DNA from: Dyella japonica DSM 16301
GTDB taxonomy: Bacteria > Pseudomonadota > Gammaproteobacteria > Xanthomonadales > Rhodanobacteraceae
Length of the DNA: 64,000 bases
Assembly (NCBI RefSeq): GCF_001010355.1
Contig: NZ_JPLA01000026.1
Span: 62,001-126,000 of the forward strand
Direction of reading: 5' to 3'
Shown: positions 9,375-17,829 of the stretch, one piece after another
Layout: the number at the start of each line of letters is the position of its first letter
Position numbering within the stretch: position 1 is the stretch's first letter
The notes under the pieces: generated by a model
The model's input: only the letters and a program-made list of their open reading frames with translations
Told to the model about the DNA's origin: nothing
Database searches by the model: none
Program-made: the position numbers and the translations under genes

Positions 9375-9692
9375 GTGCGCGACAGCCTTTCGCGAGGACG
9401 TCAAGGACTGGGGCAAACCGAAGCGCTGCGGTCGCGCACAGGGTGCGCTCCTACAATCAATAACCCACGCCCTTCCTGTGGGAGCGCACCCTGTGCGCGA
9501 CAGCCTTTCGCGAGGACCTCAAGGACTGGGGTAAACCGAAGCGCCGCGGTCGCGCACAAGGTGCGCTCCTACAATCAATAACCCACGCCCTTCCTCTGGG
9601 AGCGCACCCTGTGTGCGACAGCCTTTCGCGAGGACCTCAAGGACTGAGGTAAACCGCAGCGCCGCGGTCGCGCACAAGGTGCGCTCCTACAA
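9375..9692. repeat. Tandem array of three 118-bp REP-containing units
   Basis: Three near-identical units start at 9375, 9493 and 9611 (period 118 bp; the last is truncated). Each has the right half of a REP (TGTGCGCGAC), a roughly 45-bp spacer, an inverted REP (GGTCGCGCAC to CTCCTACAA), and a roughly 20-bp linker before the next copy. The cores pair as inverted repeats. They belong to the same family as the elements at 15.9, 17.3, 32.2, 39.3 and 42.2 kb. High identity between units suggests recent duplication. This array accounts for nearly all of the 372-bp gap between hslR and the NTF2-like gene. Confidence 0.95.
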
Positions 9693-10043
9693 GGGGGTGC
9701 CCTGGTGGAACAGCATCTGCCACTGGCCATCGCGCAGGCGCCAGATCGAGCTGCGCAGCGAATCAGACGCTGGACGCTGCGGCGTGGCGACGCGATGCCC
9801 GCGATAGGTCACCAGCGCCACATCGTCGGCCAGCATCGTCAACCGAAAATCGCCGACCTCACGCGGCGAAAACGATTCGCCACGCAAGGCCTCCACGACC
9901 GCATCGCGCGTCCACACCGTGCCGGAGACGCCAAACTCGAAGAAGTCGTCGGCGATCAGTCGCCGCAGCGCCGCCTCATCGGCACGCACGTCCTGCCGGT
10001 GCAGTTGCGTTTCGAGATCCAGCAGATGCGCGGCGAGATCCAT
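9687..10043 (-). CDS. NTF2-like/DUF4440 protein whose stop codon lies in a REP element
   Basis: A 118-residue protein with the SnoaL/NTF2-like alpha+beta cone pattern: an N-terminal helix (LLDLETQLHRQ), LIADDFFEFGVSG, VVEALRG, then beta strands ending SSIWRLRDGQWQMLFHQGT. The family includes small-molecule isomerases and non-enzymatic ligand binders, and no function can be assigned. The TAG stop and the codon before it come from the REP sequence TTGTAGGAGCGC, so the repeat sets the C-terminus. It starts 9 nt after the AEC carrier gene stop on the same strand, which suggests one operon. Confidence 0.8.
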   Translation of the reverse strand: MDLAAHLLDLETQLHRQDVRADEAALRRLIADDFFEFGVSGTVWTRDAVVEALRGESFSPREVGDFRLTMLADDVALVTYRGHRVATPQRPASDSLRSSIWRLRDGQWQMLFHQGTPL

Positions 10044-10052
10044 GCTCGTTCC

Positions 10053-10955
10053 TCAGCTGCCCAGCAGCAGATTGCCCAGCGGTATGGTGATCAGCGACAA
10101 CACGATGCCCACCCCCAACAGCGTATTCGCGAGCGACGGCTCCAGCTTGTACTCATCGGCCAGGATCGCCGCGGAAATCATTGGCGCCATGCCCGCCTGC
10201 AATACGCCCACCGTCAGCGTTAGGCCGCCGACTCTCGCCGTCACGCCCAGCAACAAGGCCGCGAGGGGGGCGAGCAGCAGCTTCCATCCCAGACCCAGCA
10301 GCAAGGGCGGCAGCTGGCGTTCGCCGAGGTGGAACTTGATCTGCAGACCCACCGAGAACAGCGCCAGCGGCGTCAGCGTGGCGCCGATGGGCAGCAGGAC
10401 CTCGTCGACGATCGGTGGCCAGCCTCCCAGCGCGCCGACGATCGCGGCGAGCACCAGGGCCAGGAAGGACGGGAAGGTCAGGATGCGGCGCGCAATCACG
10501 CCCGGCTGCGGCGACTGCCCCGCGTACAGCGATGCCACCGCCACCCCGACCGAGGCCAGCAAGGGAAAACAGCCCAGCTGATCGGCCACCACCGCAAGCG
10601 TCAGGCCCTCCTTGCCATGCAGGGCCTGCATCATTGGATAGCCCATGAACGAGGTGTTGCCCAAGCCGCAGACCAGCGTGAGGGCGCCGATGCGCTGACG
10701 CGACCAGCCCAGCATTCTTCCGAGCAAGGCGAACAGCAGCCACGCGCCGAAGAAGGTCACCCACATCGCCGCCACGGGAAACCACAGCTGCGTGTCCACC
10801 TTCACCTTGGGCACCAGCGCAAGGACCAGCGCAGGCAGCGCAATATTGATCACCCACCAGTTGATGCCATGGACAAGGCCGGCCGGCGTCCTGGCGAATC
10901 GAGCGACCAGTACGCCGAGCAGAAGGCAAGTGAACAACAGCAGCAAGGCGCCCAT
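10053..10955 (-). CDS. AEC-family (auxin efflux carrier-like) permease
   Basis: A 300-residue, very hydrophobic protein with about ten membrane spans and the AEC family's conserved segments WWVINIALPALVLALV, CGLGNTSFMGYPMM and LGVGIVLSLITIPLGN. AEC proteins export or import organic anions such as malonate or malate in bacteria; the substrate cannot be read from sequence. AGGA lies 5 nt before the ATG. It is the first gene of a probable two-gene unit with the NTF2-like protein, and starts only 18 nt after a strong hairpin. Confidence 0.88.
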   Translation of the reverse strand: MGALLLLFTCLLLGVLVARFARTPAGLVHGINWWVINIALPALVLALVPKVKVDTQLWFPVAAMWVTFFGAWLLFALLGRMLGWSRQRIGALTLVCGLGNTSFMGYPMMQALHGKEGLTLAVVADQLGCFPLLASVGVAVASLYAGQSPQPGVIARRILTFPSFLALVLAAIVGALGGWPPIVDEVLLPIGATLTPLALFSVGLQIKFHLGERQLPPLLLGLGWKLLLAPLAALLLGVTARVGGLTLTVGVLQAGMAPMISAAILADEYKLEPSLANTLLGVGIVLSLITIPLGNLLLGS

Positions 10956-10972
10956 GGGCTTCCTGGAAAACG

Positions 10973-10998
10973 AAACGGCCGCAGTATAGCGGCCGTTT
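10973..10998. terminator. Hairpin with perfect 10-bp stem between htpG and the AEC gene
   Basis: AAACGGCCGC (10973-10982) pairs with GCGGCCGTTT (10989-10998) around AGTATA. On the minus strand it is followed by CGTTTTCC. It probably ends htpG transcription, yet it is just 18 nt upstream of the AEC start codon, so AEC may depend on read-through or carry this hairpin in its leader. Confidence 0.6.
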
Positions 10999-11040
10999 GT
11001 TGGGGGGCTTGGTGAAGTCGAACTACGTCAGGCCACCCCT

Positions 11041-11070
11041 TCGTCATTCCGGCCTGCGCCGGAATGACGA
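11041..11070. repeat. Short palindromic element (13-bp stem) after htpG
   Basis: TCGTCATTCCGGC pairs perfectly with its complement around a CTGC loop, beginning 4 nt after the htpG stop. There is no T-run. It resembles the dispersed short palindromes common in proteobacterial intergenic regions and may protect the mRNA 3' end. No second copy was noticed in this window. Confidence 0.55.
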
Positions 11071-11074
11071 GCAC

Positions 11075-12946
11075 TCACCCTGCGATCAAGCGATTCAAAC
11101 GCTGCACGAACGCGGCCGGATCCGGCAATTGCGCCCCCGCCGCAATCTCGGCCTGATCAAGCAGCAGGTTGGCCAGATCGGCGGACTTGGCCGGATCGTT
11201 TTCGTTCTCCACGCGCTTGAGCAAGGGATGCTGCGGATTCACTTCCAGCGTCGGCCTGGCCTGCGGCACGTCGTGACCGGCCTCGCGCAGCAGGCGAGCC
11301 AGGTGCGGCGCCATCTCGTAATCGGACAAGGCCAGACACGACGGCGAATCGGTGAGGCGTGCCGACACGCGCACATCGCCGACGCGATCGCCCAGCAGTT
11401 CCTTGAGCTTGTGCACCAGCGGCTCGGCGGCCTTGCTTGCCTCTTCCTGCTGCTTCTTGTCCGCCTCGTCCAGCGGCAGCTCGCCCTTGGCCACGTTGCG
11501 CAGCTTCTTGCCGCTGTAGTCGGTGAGGCTGTTGAGCATCCACTCGTCGATGCGGTCGGACATCAGCAGCACTTCGATGCCCTTGGCCTTGAACGCTTCC
11601 AGCTGCGGACTGCCGACAGCGGCCGTGTAGCTGTCGGCGGTGATGTACCAGATGGTGTCCTGACCGATCGCCATGCGGCCGATGTAATCATCCAGCGACA
11701 CCGTCTGCGCCGCGCCATCGCCCTTGGTGGAGGCAAAGCGCAGCAACTTGGCGATGCGTTCGCGATTGGCCGGATCTTCGGCAATGCCTTCCTTCAGCGT
11801 GTTGCCGAAGGCCTTGTAGAAGGTGGAGAACTTCTCCGGCTCGTCGCGCGAGAGCTTTTCCAGCAGGTCGAGCACGCGCTTCACGCAGGCCGCGCGGATC
11901 CGCTCCAGCTGGCGGTTGTGCTGGAGGATTTCGCGGCTCACGTTGAGCGGCAGGTCGTCCGCGTCCACCACGCCGCGCACAAAGCGCAGGTAGTTGGGCA
12001 GCAGCTCCTCGGCCGCATCCATGATGAAGACGCGCTTGATGTAGAGCTTGAGGCCCTTGCGCTCGTCGCGACCGCCCATCATCAGATCAAACGGCGGTTG
12101 CGCGGGGATGTACAGCAAGGTGGTGAAGCTTTGGCTGCCCTCGACGCGGTTATGCGTCCAGGCCAGCGCATCGTTGAAATCGTGACCGAGCGACTTGTAG
12201 AAGCTCTGGTAATCCTCGTCGGAAATCTCGTTGCGCGGCTTGGCCCACAGCGCCGAGGCATCGTTGACGGTTTCCCATTCGTCGCCCGGCTTGCCGTCCT
12301 CGTCCTTGGGACAACGGATGGGGAAGGCGACGTGGTCGGAATACTTGCGGATCAGCGAACGCAGCTCCCAGCCCTTGAGGAACTCGTCTTCGTCGGCCTT
12401 CAGATGCAGGATCACACCGGTGCCGCGCTCGGGCAGGTCGACCTGGGCCAGGCTGTATTCGCCCTTGCCGTCGCTTTCCCACTTCACGCCCTCGCTCGCC
12501 GGCAGGTCGGCGCGACGGCTGAGCACGGTGACGCGATCGGCGACCACAAAGGAGGAGTAGAAGCCCACGCCGAACTGGCCGATCAGGCGGGCATCGGTTT
12601 TCTGCTCGGCGCTCATCGCCTCCAGGAAACGTCGCGTGCCCGAGCTGGCGATGGTGCCGATATTGGCCACCACTTCCTCGCGGCTCATGCCCACGCCGTT
12701 GTCGCGCACGGTGACGGTGCGCGCCTGCGGATCCCAGCTCACGTGGATCTGCAGCTCGCCGTCGCCGCTAAGCAGGTCGGGGTTGGCGATCGATTCGAAG
12801 CGCAGCTTGTCGCAGGCATCGGAGGCGTTGGAGATCAGTTCGCGCAGGAAGATCTCCTTGTGCGAATAGAGCGAATGCGTGACCAGGTGCAGCACCTGGG
12901 CCACTTCGGCTTCGAATTTGCGGGTTTCGGGCGCGGTAGTCGTCAT
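11075..12946 (-). CDS. htpG: Molecular chaperone HtpG (Hsp90)
   Basis: A 623-residue bacterial Hsp90. The N-terminal GHKL ATPase carries FLRELISNASDACDKLRFE, DNGVGMS and GQFGVGFYSSF. The middle domain has the catalytic-loop region FVRGVVDADDLPLNVSREIL, and the C-terminal dimerisation part ends LLDQAEIAAGAQL. The ATG giving MTTTAPETRKFEAE matches the family start. It lies downstream of htpX in the same orientation, separated by a 101-bp gap with a hairpin, so it may be partly co-transcribed with that stress protease. Confidence 0.98.
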   Translation of the reverse strand: MTTTAPETRKFEAEVAQVLHLVTHSLYSHKEIFLRELISNASDACDKLRFESIANPDLLSGDGELQIHVSWDPQARTVTVRDNGVGMSREEVVANIGTIASSGTRRFLEAMSAEQKTDARLIGQFGVGFYSSFVVADRVTVLSRRADLPASEGVKWESDGKGEYSLAQVDLPERGTGVILHLKADEDEFLKGWELRSLIRKYSDHVAFPIRCPKDEDGKPGDEWETVNDASALWAKPRNEISDEDYQSFYKSLGHDFNDALAWTHNRVEGSQSFTTLLYIPAQPPFDLMMGGRDERKGLKLYIKRVFIMDAAEELLPNYLRFVRGVVDADDLPLNVSREILQHNRQLERIRAACVKRVLDLLEKLSRDEPEKFSTFYKAFGNTLKEGIAEDPANRERIAKLLRFASTKGDGAAQTVSLDDYIGRMAIGQDTIWYITADSYTAAVGSPQLEAFKAKGIEVLLMSDRIDEWMLNSLTDYSGKKLRNVAKGELPLDEADKKQQEEASKAAEPLVHKLKELLGDRVGDVRVSARLTDSPSCLALSDYEMAPHLARLLREAGHDVPQARPTLEVNPQHPLLKRVENENDPAKSADLANLLLDQAEIAAGAQLPDPAAFVQRLNRLIAG

Positions 12947-12990
12947 GCGGAAAGACTCGTGCAAAGGTCAGTCGAAGGAGTGACAAGCAA

Positions 12991-13012
12991 AGGGGCCGAC
13001 GAATCGGCCCCT
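12991..13012 (-). terminator. htpX terminator hairpin
   Basis: AGGGGCCGA (12991-12999) pairs with TCGGCCCCT (13004-13012) around a CGAA tetraloop. On the minus strand the stem ends CCCCTTTGC, a weak T-run. A second weaker hairpin (CCCGCTT/AAGCGGG) lies just after the htpX stop. Termination is probably partial, with read-through into htpG. Confidence 0.6.
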
Positions 13013-13047
13013 CATGATGCCCGCTTCCGGTGGGAAAGCGGGTGAAT

Positions 13048-13947
13048 TCAGGCGTTGGCCGAGGCGTTCTGCAAGGCGGCGATACGCTCGTCCAGCGGCG
13101 GGTGGGTCATGAACAGGCGCTTGAAGCCGTCTGCCAGGGGGCCCGAGATGCCGAATGCGGCGATCGTCTGCGGCAAGGTGCTCTCGCCGTGCTGCACCTG
13201 CAGGCGCTGCAAGGCGGAGATCATCGCGCCGCGGCCGGCGAACTTGGCGCCGGCGGCGTCGGCACGGAACTCGCGCCAGCGCGAGAAGGCCGCCACGATC
13301 ATCGAGGCGAACAGGCCGAACACCAGCTGCAGCACCATCACCGTGACGAAGTAGCCGATGCCGCCGCCACCTTCACGGTCGCGACCACCGGACAGCCAGC
13401 TGTCGATCAGACGACCGACCACGCGGGCCGCCACGATCACCAGGGTGTTCACCACGCCCTGGATCAGGGTCAGCGTGACCATGTCGCCATTGGCGACGTG
13501 GCCGATCTCGTGACCGAGCACGGCAGAGACCTGCTCGCGATCCATCTGCTGCAGCAGGCCGGTACTGACCGCCACCAGCGAGCTGTTCTTGGTCATGCCG
13601 GTGGCGAACGCGTTCATTTCGGGCGCGTCGTAGATCGCCACTTCGGGCATGCCGATGCCCGCTGCCTGGGCGTGACGGCGCACGGTGTCCAGCAGCCAGC
13701 GCTCGGCTTCGTTCTGCGGCTGCTCGATCACGCGGGCGCCGGTGGACATCTTGGCCATCCACTTGGACATGGCCAGCGAGATGAAGGCGCCGCCCATGCC
13801 GAACACCGCGGCATAAATCAGCAATCCGCCCATGCCGCCATAACCCTTGGCGGCGGCCCACTGATCGACGCCAAACAGATGGCAGACGATGCTCAGCAGG
13901 AACAGGACGGCGATATTGGTAAGCAGGAACAATGCGATGCGACGCAT
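13048..13947 (-). CDS. htpX: Membrane zinc metalloprotease HtpX
   Basis: A 299-residue M48B protease that cleaves damaged inner-membrane proteins alongside FtsH. Two N-terminal membrane spans (about 4-24 and 38-58) are followed by the cytosolic zinc site HEIGH at 146-150 with third ligand Glu226 in WREFRADA. Two further spans lie between (about 155-180 and 198-222). The ATG giving MRRIALFLLTNIAV matches the family start, seven codons inside a longer frame. It is probably heat-shock regulated; see the promoter upstream. Confidence 0.96.
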   Translation of the reverse strand: MRRIALFLLTNIAVLFLLSIVCHLFGVDQWAAAKGYGGMGGLLIYAAVFGMGGAFISLAMSKWMAKMSTGARVIEQPQNEAERWLLDTVRRHAQAAGIGMPEVAIYDAPEMNAFATGMTKNSSLVAVSTGLLQQMDREQVSAVLGHEIGHVANGDMVTLTLIQGVVNTLVIVAARVVGRLIDSWLSGGRDREGGGGIGYFVTVMVLQLVFGLFASMIVAAFSRWREFRADAAGAKFAGRGAMISALQRLQVQHGESTLPQTIAAFGISGPLADGFKRLFMTHPPLDERIAALQNASANA

Positions 13948-14000
13948 GGCTGTCTCTCGGGCAGTCATGAAAGGGGATGCGACTTTCGCCGCTGTGAAAG

Positions 14001-14028
14001 GATCGTGGCGAATTCTTGCGGTTTCAAG
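14001..14028 (-). promoter_or_regulatory. Putative sigma-32 heat-shock promoter of htpX
   Basis: The minus strand has a perfect -35 element CTTGAAA (14022-14028), a 13-bp spacer and a weak -10-like CCACGATC (14001-14008) compared with the consensus CCCCATnT. Its position, about 50 bp before the htpX ATG, is suitable. The -10 match is poor, so this is tentative. Confidence 0.4.
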
Positions 14029-14142
14029 GGCTATGAGCCGTGAATCTTCGTACCGGGCGGCGGGCTTTCAACTGCGCGTCAGCTAACACGCTGTGTGCAG
14101 CGGTGTTTCCTGCATCCAACCGCCCGCCCCTAAAATGGTCCG

Positions 14143-15003
14143 ATGAACTACCGCGGACGTTTCGCCCCTTCTCCGACCGGCCACCTGCATTTCGGTTCCC
14201 TTGTGGCCGCCGTGGGCAGCTGGTTGTGCGCGCGCCATGCGGGTGGCGCGTGGCTGCTGCGGGTGGAAGACATCGATCCGCCGCGGGAATTGCCCGGTTC
14301 GGCGGAAAGCATCCTGGCCGCCCTGCCCGCCTTCGGGCTGGTGGCCGATGCGCCCGCCTTGTTCCAGTCCCAGCGCCAGGCCGCTTATGACGCGGCCTTC
14401 GAGCAGCTCAAGGCGGCCGATCGGGTGTTCCCGTGCTGGTGCAGCCGCAACGACCTCGCGGGCGGCCTGCACCTGGATGGTCACTGCCTGGCGCAGCCTG
14501 TGGCGGGACGTACGCCGGCCTGGCGCCTGCGCGTGCCGGATATCGAGCTCGGGTTCGTGGACGCCTTGCAGGGCCCGCAGAGCCAGAATTTGCGCCTGGC
14601 CGCCGGGGATTTCGTGATACGCCGGGTCGAGGGCTACTACGCCTACCAGCTCGCCTGCGTAGTCGACGACGCTCACCAGGGCATCACCCAGGTGGTGCGC
14701 GGCAACGATCTGCTGGACTCGACGGCGCGGCAGATCTTCCTGCAGCGTTGCCTCGACCTGCCTACGCCCGGCTACCTGCACCTGCCGCTGGCGCTGGATG
14801 ACGACGGCCGCAAGCTGTCCAAGTCCGAGCGCGCCCATCCGGTGGACCCCACCGATCCGCTGCCGGCACTGCGCCGCGCGCTGGCTTTTCTCGACCTGCC
14901 GGTGGCGCCGGCCGCGCGCGAGCCCTCGGCCCTGCTAGCGCACGCCCTCGCCCACTTCACGCCGGATCGACTACCGCACTGCAGCGAACGCGCGGCGGCT
15001 TAA
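14143..15003 (+). CDS. gluQ: Glutamyl-Q tRNA(Asp) synthetase
   Basis: A 286-residue truncated GluRS paralogue that attaches glutamate to queuosine in the tRNA(Asp) anticodon. RFAPSPTGHLHFGSL at 6-20 is the HIGH-type motif and GRKLSKSE around 222-229 is the KMSKS motif. Cys98, Cys100 and Cys115 (CWC, then DGHC) form the zinc site typical of this family. There is no anticodon-binding domain, as expected. It is divergent from htpX. A 7-bp hairpin (15027-15043) follows the stop, without a T-run. Confidence 0.95.
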   Translation: MNYRGRFAPSPTGHLHFGSLVAAVGSWLCARHAGGAWLLRVEDIDPPRELPGSAESILAALPAFGLVADAPALFQSQRQAAYDAAFEQLKAADRVFPCWCSRNDLAGGLHLDGHCLAQPVAGRTPAWRLRVPDIELGFVDALQGPQSQNLRLAAGDFVIRRVEGYYAYQLACVVDDAHQGITQVVRGNDLLDSTARQIFLQRCLDLPTPGYLHLPLALDDDGRKLSKSERAHPVDPTDPLPALRRALAFLDLPVAPAAREPSALLAHALAHFTPDRLPHCSERAAA

Positions 15004-15157
15004 ACCGCCATCGACGCGTTCATGCTCCGGCTGTCACAGCCGGCCGTAGTCGGCGTACCCTGCGTAGACGTTTTGCCATGGTTGACGTGGTAGACATGGC
15101 AGCGCCCCGGTTGCACGATCGGGGTTGATTGGTCACTCGCATCTTTGGAGAACAGGC

Positions 15158-15898
15158 ATGACGCAACGCACGGCATTGGTCACTGGCGGCACGGGCGGTA
15201 TCGGCACGGCCATCATTCGTTACCTTGGGCGCCAGGGGCATCGGGTTGCCACCAATTACCGTGACCAGGCCAAAGCCGAAGCCATGAAGGAAATGATGGC
15301 GAAGGAAGGCATCGAAGTGCTGCTGGTGCCGGGCGACGTGAAAGATCCCGATTCCTGCGAAGCGATGGTGCGCATCATCGAGACCGCCATGGGCCCGGTC
15401 GAGATCCTGGTCAACAATGCCGGCATCACGCGCGACACGACGTTCCACAAGATGACCTATCCGCAGTGGATGGAAGTGGTCAACACCAACCTCAACGCCT
15501 GCTTCAACGTCACCCGCCCGGTGATCGAAAGCATGCGCCAGCACAAGTGGGGCCGCATCGTGCAGATCAGCTCCATCAACGGCCAGAAGGGCCAGTACGG
15601 CCAGGCCAACTACGCCGCCGCCAAGGCCGGCATGCACGGCTTCACCATTTCGCTGGCGCAGGAAAACGCCAAGTTCGGCATCACCGTGAACACCGTCTCG
15701 CCGGGCTACGTCGGCACCGACATGGTGATGGCGGTGCCGGAAGACGTGCGCGAGAAGATCGTTGCGCAGATCCCCGTCGGCCGCCTCGGCAAGCCCGAGG
15801 AAATCGCCCATGCGGTGGCCTTTCTGACCGGCGAAGAAGCGGCCTGGATAACCGGCGCCAATCTGTCGATCAATGGTGGGCATTACATGGGTTGGTGA
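15158..15898 (+). CDS. phaB: Acetoacetyl-CoA reductase (PhaB-like SDR)
   Basis: A 246-residue short-chain dehydrogenase. The cofactor motif is TGGTGGIG at 9-16, NNAG is at 86-89, and the catalytic residues are Ser139, Tyr152 and Lys156 (SSINGQKGQYGQANYAAAK). The block NGQKGQYGQ and the ending NGGHYMGW are hallmarks of NADPH acetoacetyl-CoA reductases that supply (R)-3-hydroxybutyryl-CoA for polyhydroxybutyrate. No phaA or phaC is in the window, so the role in storage polymer is inferred. The start follows GGAG in TTTGGAGAACAGGC; a longer frame without a ribosome site was rejected. Confidence 0.92.
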   Translation: MTQRTALVTGGTGGIGTAIIRYLGRQGHRVATNYRDQAKAEAMKEMMAKEGIEVLLVPGDVKDPDSCEAMVRIIETAMGPVEILVNNAGITRDTTFHKMTYPQWMEVVNTNLNACFNVTRPVIESMRQHKWGRIVQISSINGQKGQYGQANYAAAKAGMHGFTISLAQENAKFGITVNTVSPGYVGTDMVMAVPEDVREKIVAQIPVGRLGKPEEIAHAVAFLTGEEAAWITGANLSINGGHYMGW

Positions 15899-15905
15899 CG
15901 GCACC

Positions 15906-15988
15906 TTGTGGGAGCGCACCCTGTGCGCGACCGGCCATCGCGCGGCGCATCCGCTCCGGCCGGTCGCGCACAGGGTGCGCTCCCACAA
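15906..15988. repeat. Inverted REP pair filling the phaB/tcdA convergent gap
   Basis: Two 31-bp arms (15906-15936 and 15958-15988) are perfect inverted copies of a REP starting TTGTGGGAGCGCACC, with a 21-nt loop. Each arm also holds the internal palindrome GCGCA-CCCTG-TGCGC. It starts 7 nt after the phaB stop and ends 4 nt before the tcdA stop. Confidence 0.95.
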
Positions 15989-15992
15989 AACC

Positions 15993-16853
15993 TTAGGTTC
16001 CCAACAATCTCTCCATCACCCTGCCCACCGCCGCAAAGGCGAATGCGCCAGTGACATGCGTGGCAGCACCCAGTCCGCCACCACACGCCAGATTCAACGC
16101 CTCCGTGCCATCGACCACCGGTGGACGCGTCCCGCACACCGTGCCATCCGGCTGCGGGTACTGCACGTTCTGCAGCGAATACACCGCCGACACGCCGAAA
16201 TAGCGATCCGGGTTCTTCGGGAAGTTGAAATCCTGCCGGAGCTTCTTGCGGATCAGGCTGAACATCGCATCGTGCTCGGTACGCGACAGATCGCGTACGC
16301 GGATCTGCGTGGGGTCGGTGCGCCCGCCCGCCGAACCCACCGTCACCATCGGCAGCTTGCGGCGGCGACACCAGGCAATCGCCTCCAGCTTCACGCGGAA
16401 GGCGTCGCAGGCATCGAGCACGACGTCGTAGCCGCGATCGAGCAATTCGTCCAGCGTGGAGGTGGTGAGGAAGCGCTCGATCGCATCGATCTTGATCGCC
16501 GGATTGATCGCGCGCAGACGCTCCTCGATCACCTTCACCTTCGACTTGCCGAATTGGCCGTCCAGCGCATGCAGCTGGCGATTGGTGTTGGAGACACAGA
16601 TCTCATCCGCGTCGATCAGCGTGAGATGGCCCACGCCCGTGCGTGCCAGCGCCTCGGCGGCCCACGAGCCCACGCCGCCGATGCCGATCACACAGACGTG
16701 GCTCTGCATCAGCCGGTCGAGGCTGCCCACGCCGTACAGGCGCTCCACGCCGGCAAAGCGTTCGCGCGGAAAAACCACGCCCGTCTCTTCGGCAGGCAGG
16801 GTGACGGGGTCCGCCACCGTAGCGGCGTTTTCGATTTGCATGGTTGAAGCCAT
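15993..16853 (-). CDS. tcdA: tRNA threonylcarbamoyladenosine dehydratase TcdA
   Basis: A 286-residue ThiF/E1-like ATPase that cyclises t6A37 to ct6A in tRNAs reading ANN codons. The nucleotide-binding motif GIGGVGS is at 57-63, followed by IDADEICVSNTNRQLHAL and VLDACDAFRVKL, typical of CsdL/TcdA. The C-terminal region (ALNLACGGGLGAATHVTGAFAF, in part) is the family membrane-proximal tail. The start ATG follows AAGG with 7-nt spacing. It is divergent from the cytochrome c' gene. Confidence 0.93.
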   Translation of the reverse strand: MASTMQIENAATVADPVTLPAEETGVVFPRERFAGVERLYGVGSLDRLMQSHVCVIGIGGVGSWAAEALARTGVGHLTLIDADEICVSNTNRQLHALDGQFGKSKVKVIEERLRAINPAIKIDAIERFLTTSTLDELLDRGYDVVLDACDAFRVKLEAIAWCRRRKLPMVTVGSAGGRTDPTQIRVRDLSRTEHDAMFSLIRKKLRQDFNFPKNPDRYFGVSAVYSLQNVQYPQPDGTVCGTRPPVVDGTEALNLACGGGLGAATHVTGAFAFAAVGRVMERLLGT

Positions 16854-16945
16854 AACAACACCTTGAGGTGACGCATTTTATCGGGAACTGTCCGCCGCTG
16901 CAGGGCTGCCGTTATGCTGGCGGCTTCACCACAGGGACCCACTCC

Positions 16946-17335
16946 ATGCGCTCTGCTCTCCTGATCGTGCTCGGCCTGGTCATCGGCATCGTCGGCACCG
17001 TGTTCGCCATGAACGCGCTGCATGAGCGCGAGCCGTTCTCGCACACCGTGATGACCCTGATGTCCCACCACGCCGGGGCGCTCAGCGCGGCCGTGAAAAC
17101 GCAGAAGTGCGACGCCGCGCAGGCGCAGCGGCACCTTTCCCGCCTGCTGGAAACCCAGGCCGACCTGGATGAGGCCTTCCCGGGCGTCGATCAACCCTTC
17201 AAGGACGAGGAAGCCAAGCTGCGCGACAAGACCCAGGCGGCCCTGCAGGCGGCGCCGGCCGATTGCGCGGCGCTGGCGAAGGCGATCAAGCCGATTGGTG
17301 AAACCTGCCAGTCCTGTCACCAGCAATACCGCTGA
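16946..17335 (+). CDS. Cytochrome c'-family protein (C-terminal haem)
   Basis: A 129-residue exported protein. It begins with a hydrophobic segment (SALLIVLGLVIGIVGTVFA, in part) that is either a signal peptide or membrane anchor. The only haem motif is CQSCH at 121-125, followed by QQYR at the very C-terminus, the diagnostic CxxCHxxYR of the four-helix cytochrome c'/c-556 family. Such proteins carry electrons or bind NO in the periplasm. Two other cysteines (55, 107) might form a disulphide. The shorter ATG was chosen because it starts the hydrophobic leader. Confidence 0.85.
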   Translation: MRSALLIVLGLVIGIVGTVFAMNALHEREPFSHTVMTLMSHHAGALSAAVKTQKCDAAQAQRHLSRLLETQADLDEAFPGVDQPFKDEEAKLRDKTQAALQAAPADCAALAKAIKPIGETCQSCHQQYR

Positions 17336-17348
17336 CGACGACCTTATC

Positions 17349-17425
17349 TGTGGGAGCGCACCCTGTGCGCGACTGGGGCTCGCCGATCGCTTGCGTCCTA
17401 GTCGCGCACAGGGTGCGCTCCCACA
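17349..17425. repeat. Inverted REP pair in the cytochrome c'/DUF962 convergent gap
   Basis: Perfect 26-bp arms at 17349-17374 and 17400-17425 (TGTGGGAGCGCACC onward) surround a 25-nt loop. This is the same REP core as at 15.9 kb, with an unrelated loop sequence. Confidence 0.95.
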
Positions 17426-17447
17426 ACAGCAAGACGAACCGGTGCGG

Positions 17448-17750
17448 TCAGATCTTCACTTTGCCCCGCAGGATCTGCCAATACATCACCCAGTCGCCGA
17501 GCAGGCTGTACAGTGGATGGGTGAAGGTGGCCGGGCGGTTCTTCTCGAACACGTAATGGCCGATCCAGGCAAAGCCATAACCGGCCACCGGCGCCAGCAG
17601 CAGCCACCACGCATGGCCGGTGACGATGGCTGTCATGATCACCGCGAGTACCAGCGTGCTGCCGACGAAATGCATGCGCCGGCACTGCACATCGCTGTGC
17701 TCGTTGAGATAGAACGGATAGAACTCGCGAAAGCTGCGGTAGCCGGCCAT
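17448..17750 (-). CDS. DUF962/Mpo1-like membrane protein
   Basis: A 100-residue protein starting MAGYRSFREFYPFYLNEHSD, followed by QCRRMHFVGSTL, the signature of the DUF962/Mpo1 family, then two hydrophobic segments (about 33-50 and 52-66) and a conserved GHYVFEKNRPATFTHPLYS. The yeast member is a 2-hydroxy fatty acid dioxygenase; bacterial members are uncharacterised. A longer start 17 codons upstream cannot be excluded. It follows the pirin gene by 79 bp on the same strand. Confidence 0.88.
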   Translation of the reverse strand: MAGYRSFREFYPFYLNEHSDVQCRRMHFVGSTLVLAVIMTAIVTGHAWWLLLAPVAGYGFAWIGHYVFEKNRPATFTHPLYSLLGDWVMYWQILRGKVKI

Positions 17751-17829
17751 GCGGATCGCCCTGGATGGTTCGCGCCCAGCGTAAACCGGCGTGCCGGCCA
17801 TTGCATGCGCGCATGCAGCATGCGACCAC

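Noticed and set aside
9375-9692. CRISPR array
   Set aside because: The repeat period is 118 bp, spacers are themselves repeated, and there are no cas genes. It is a REP array.
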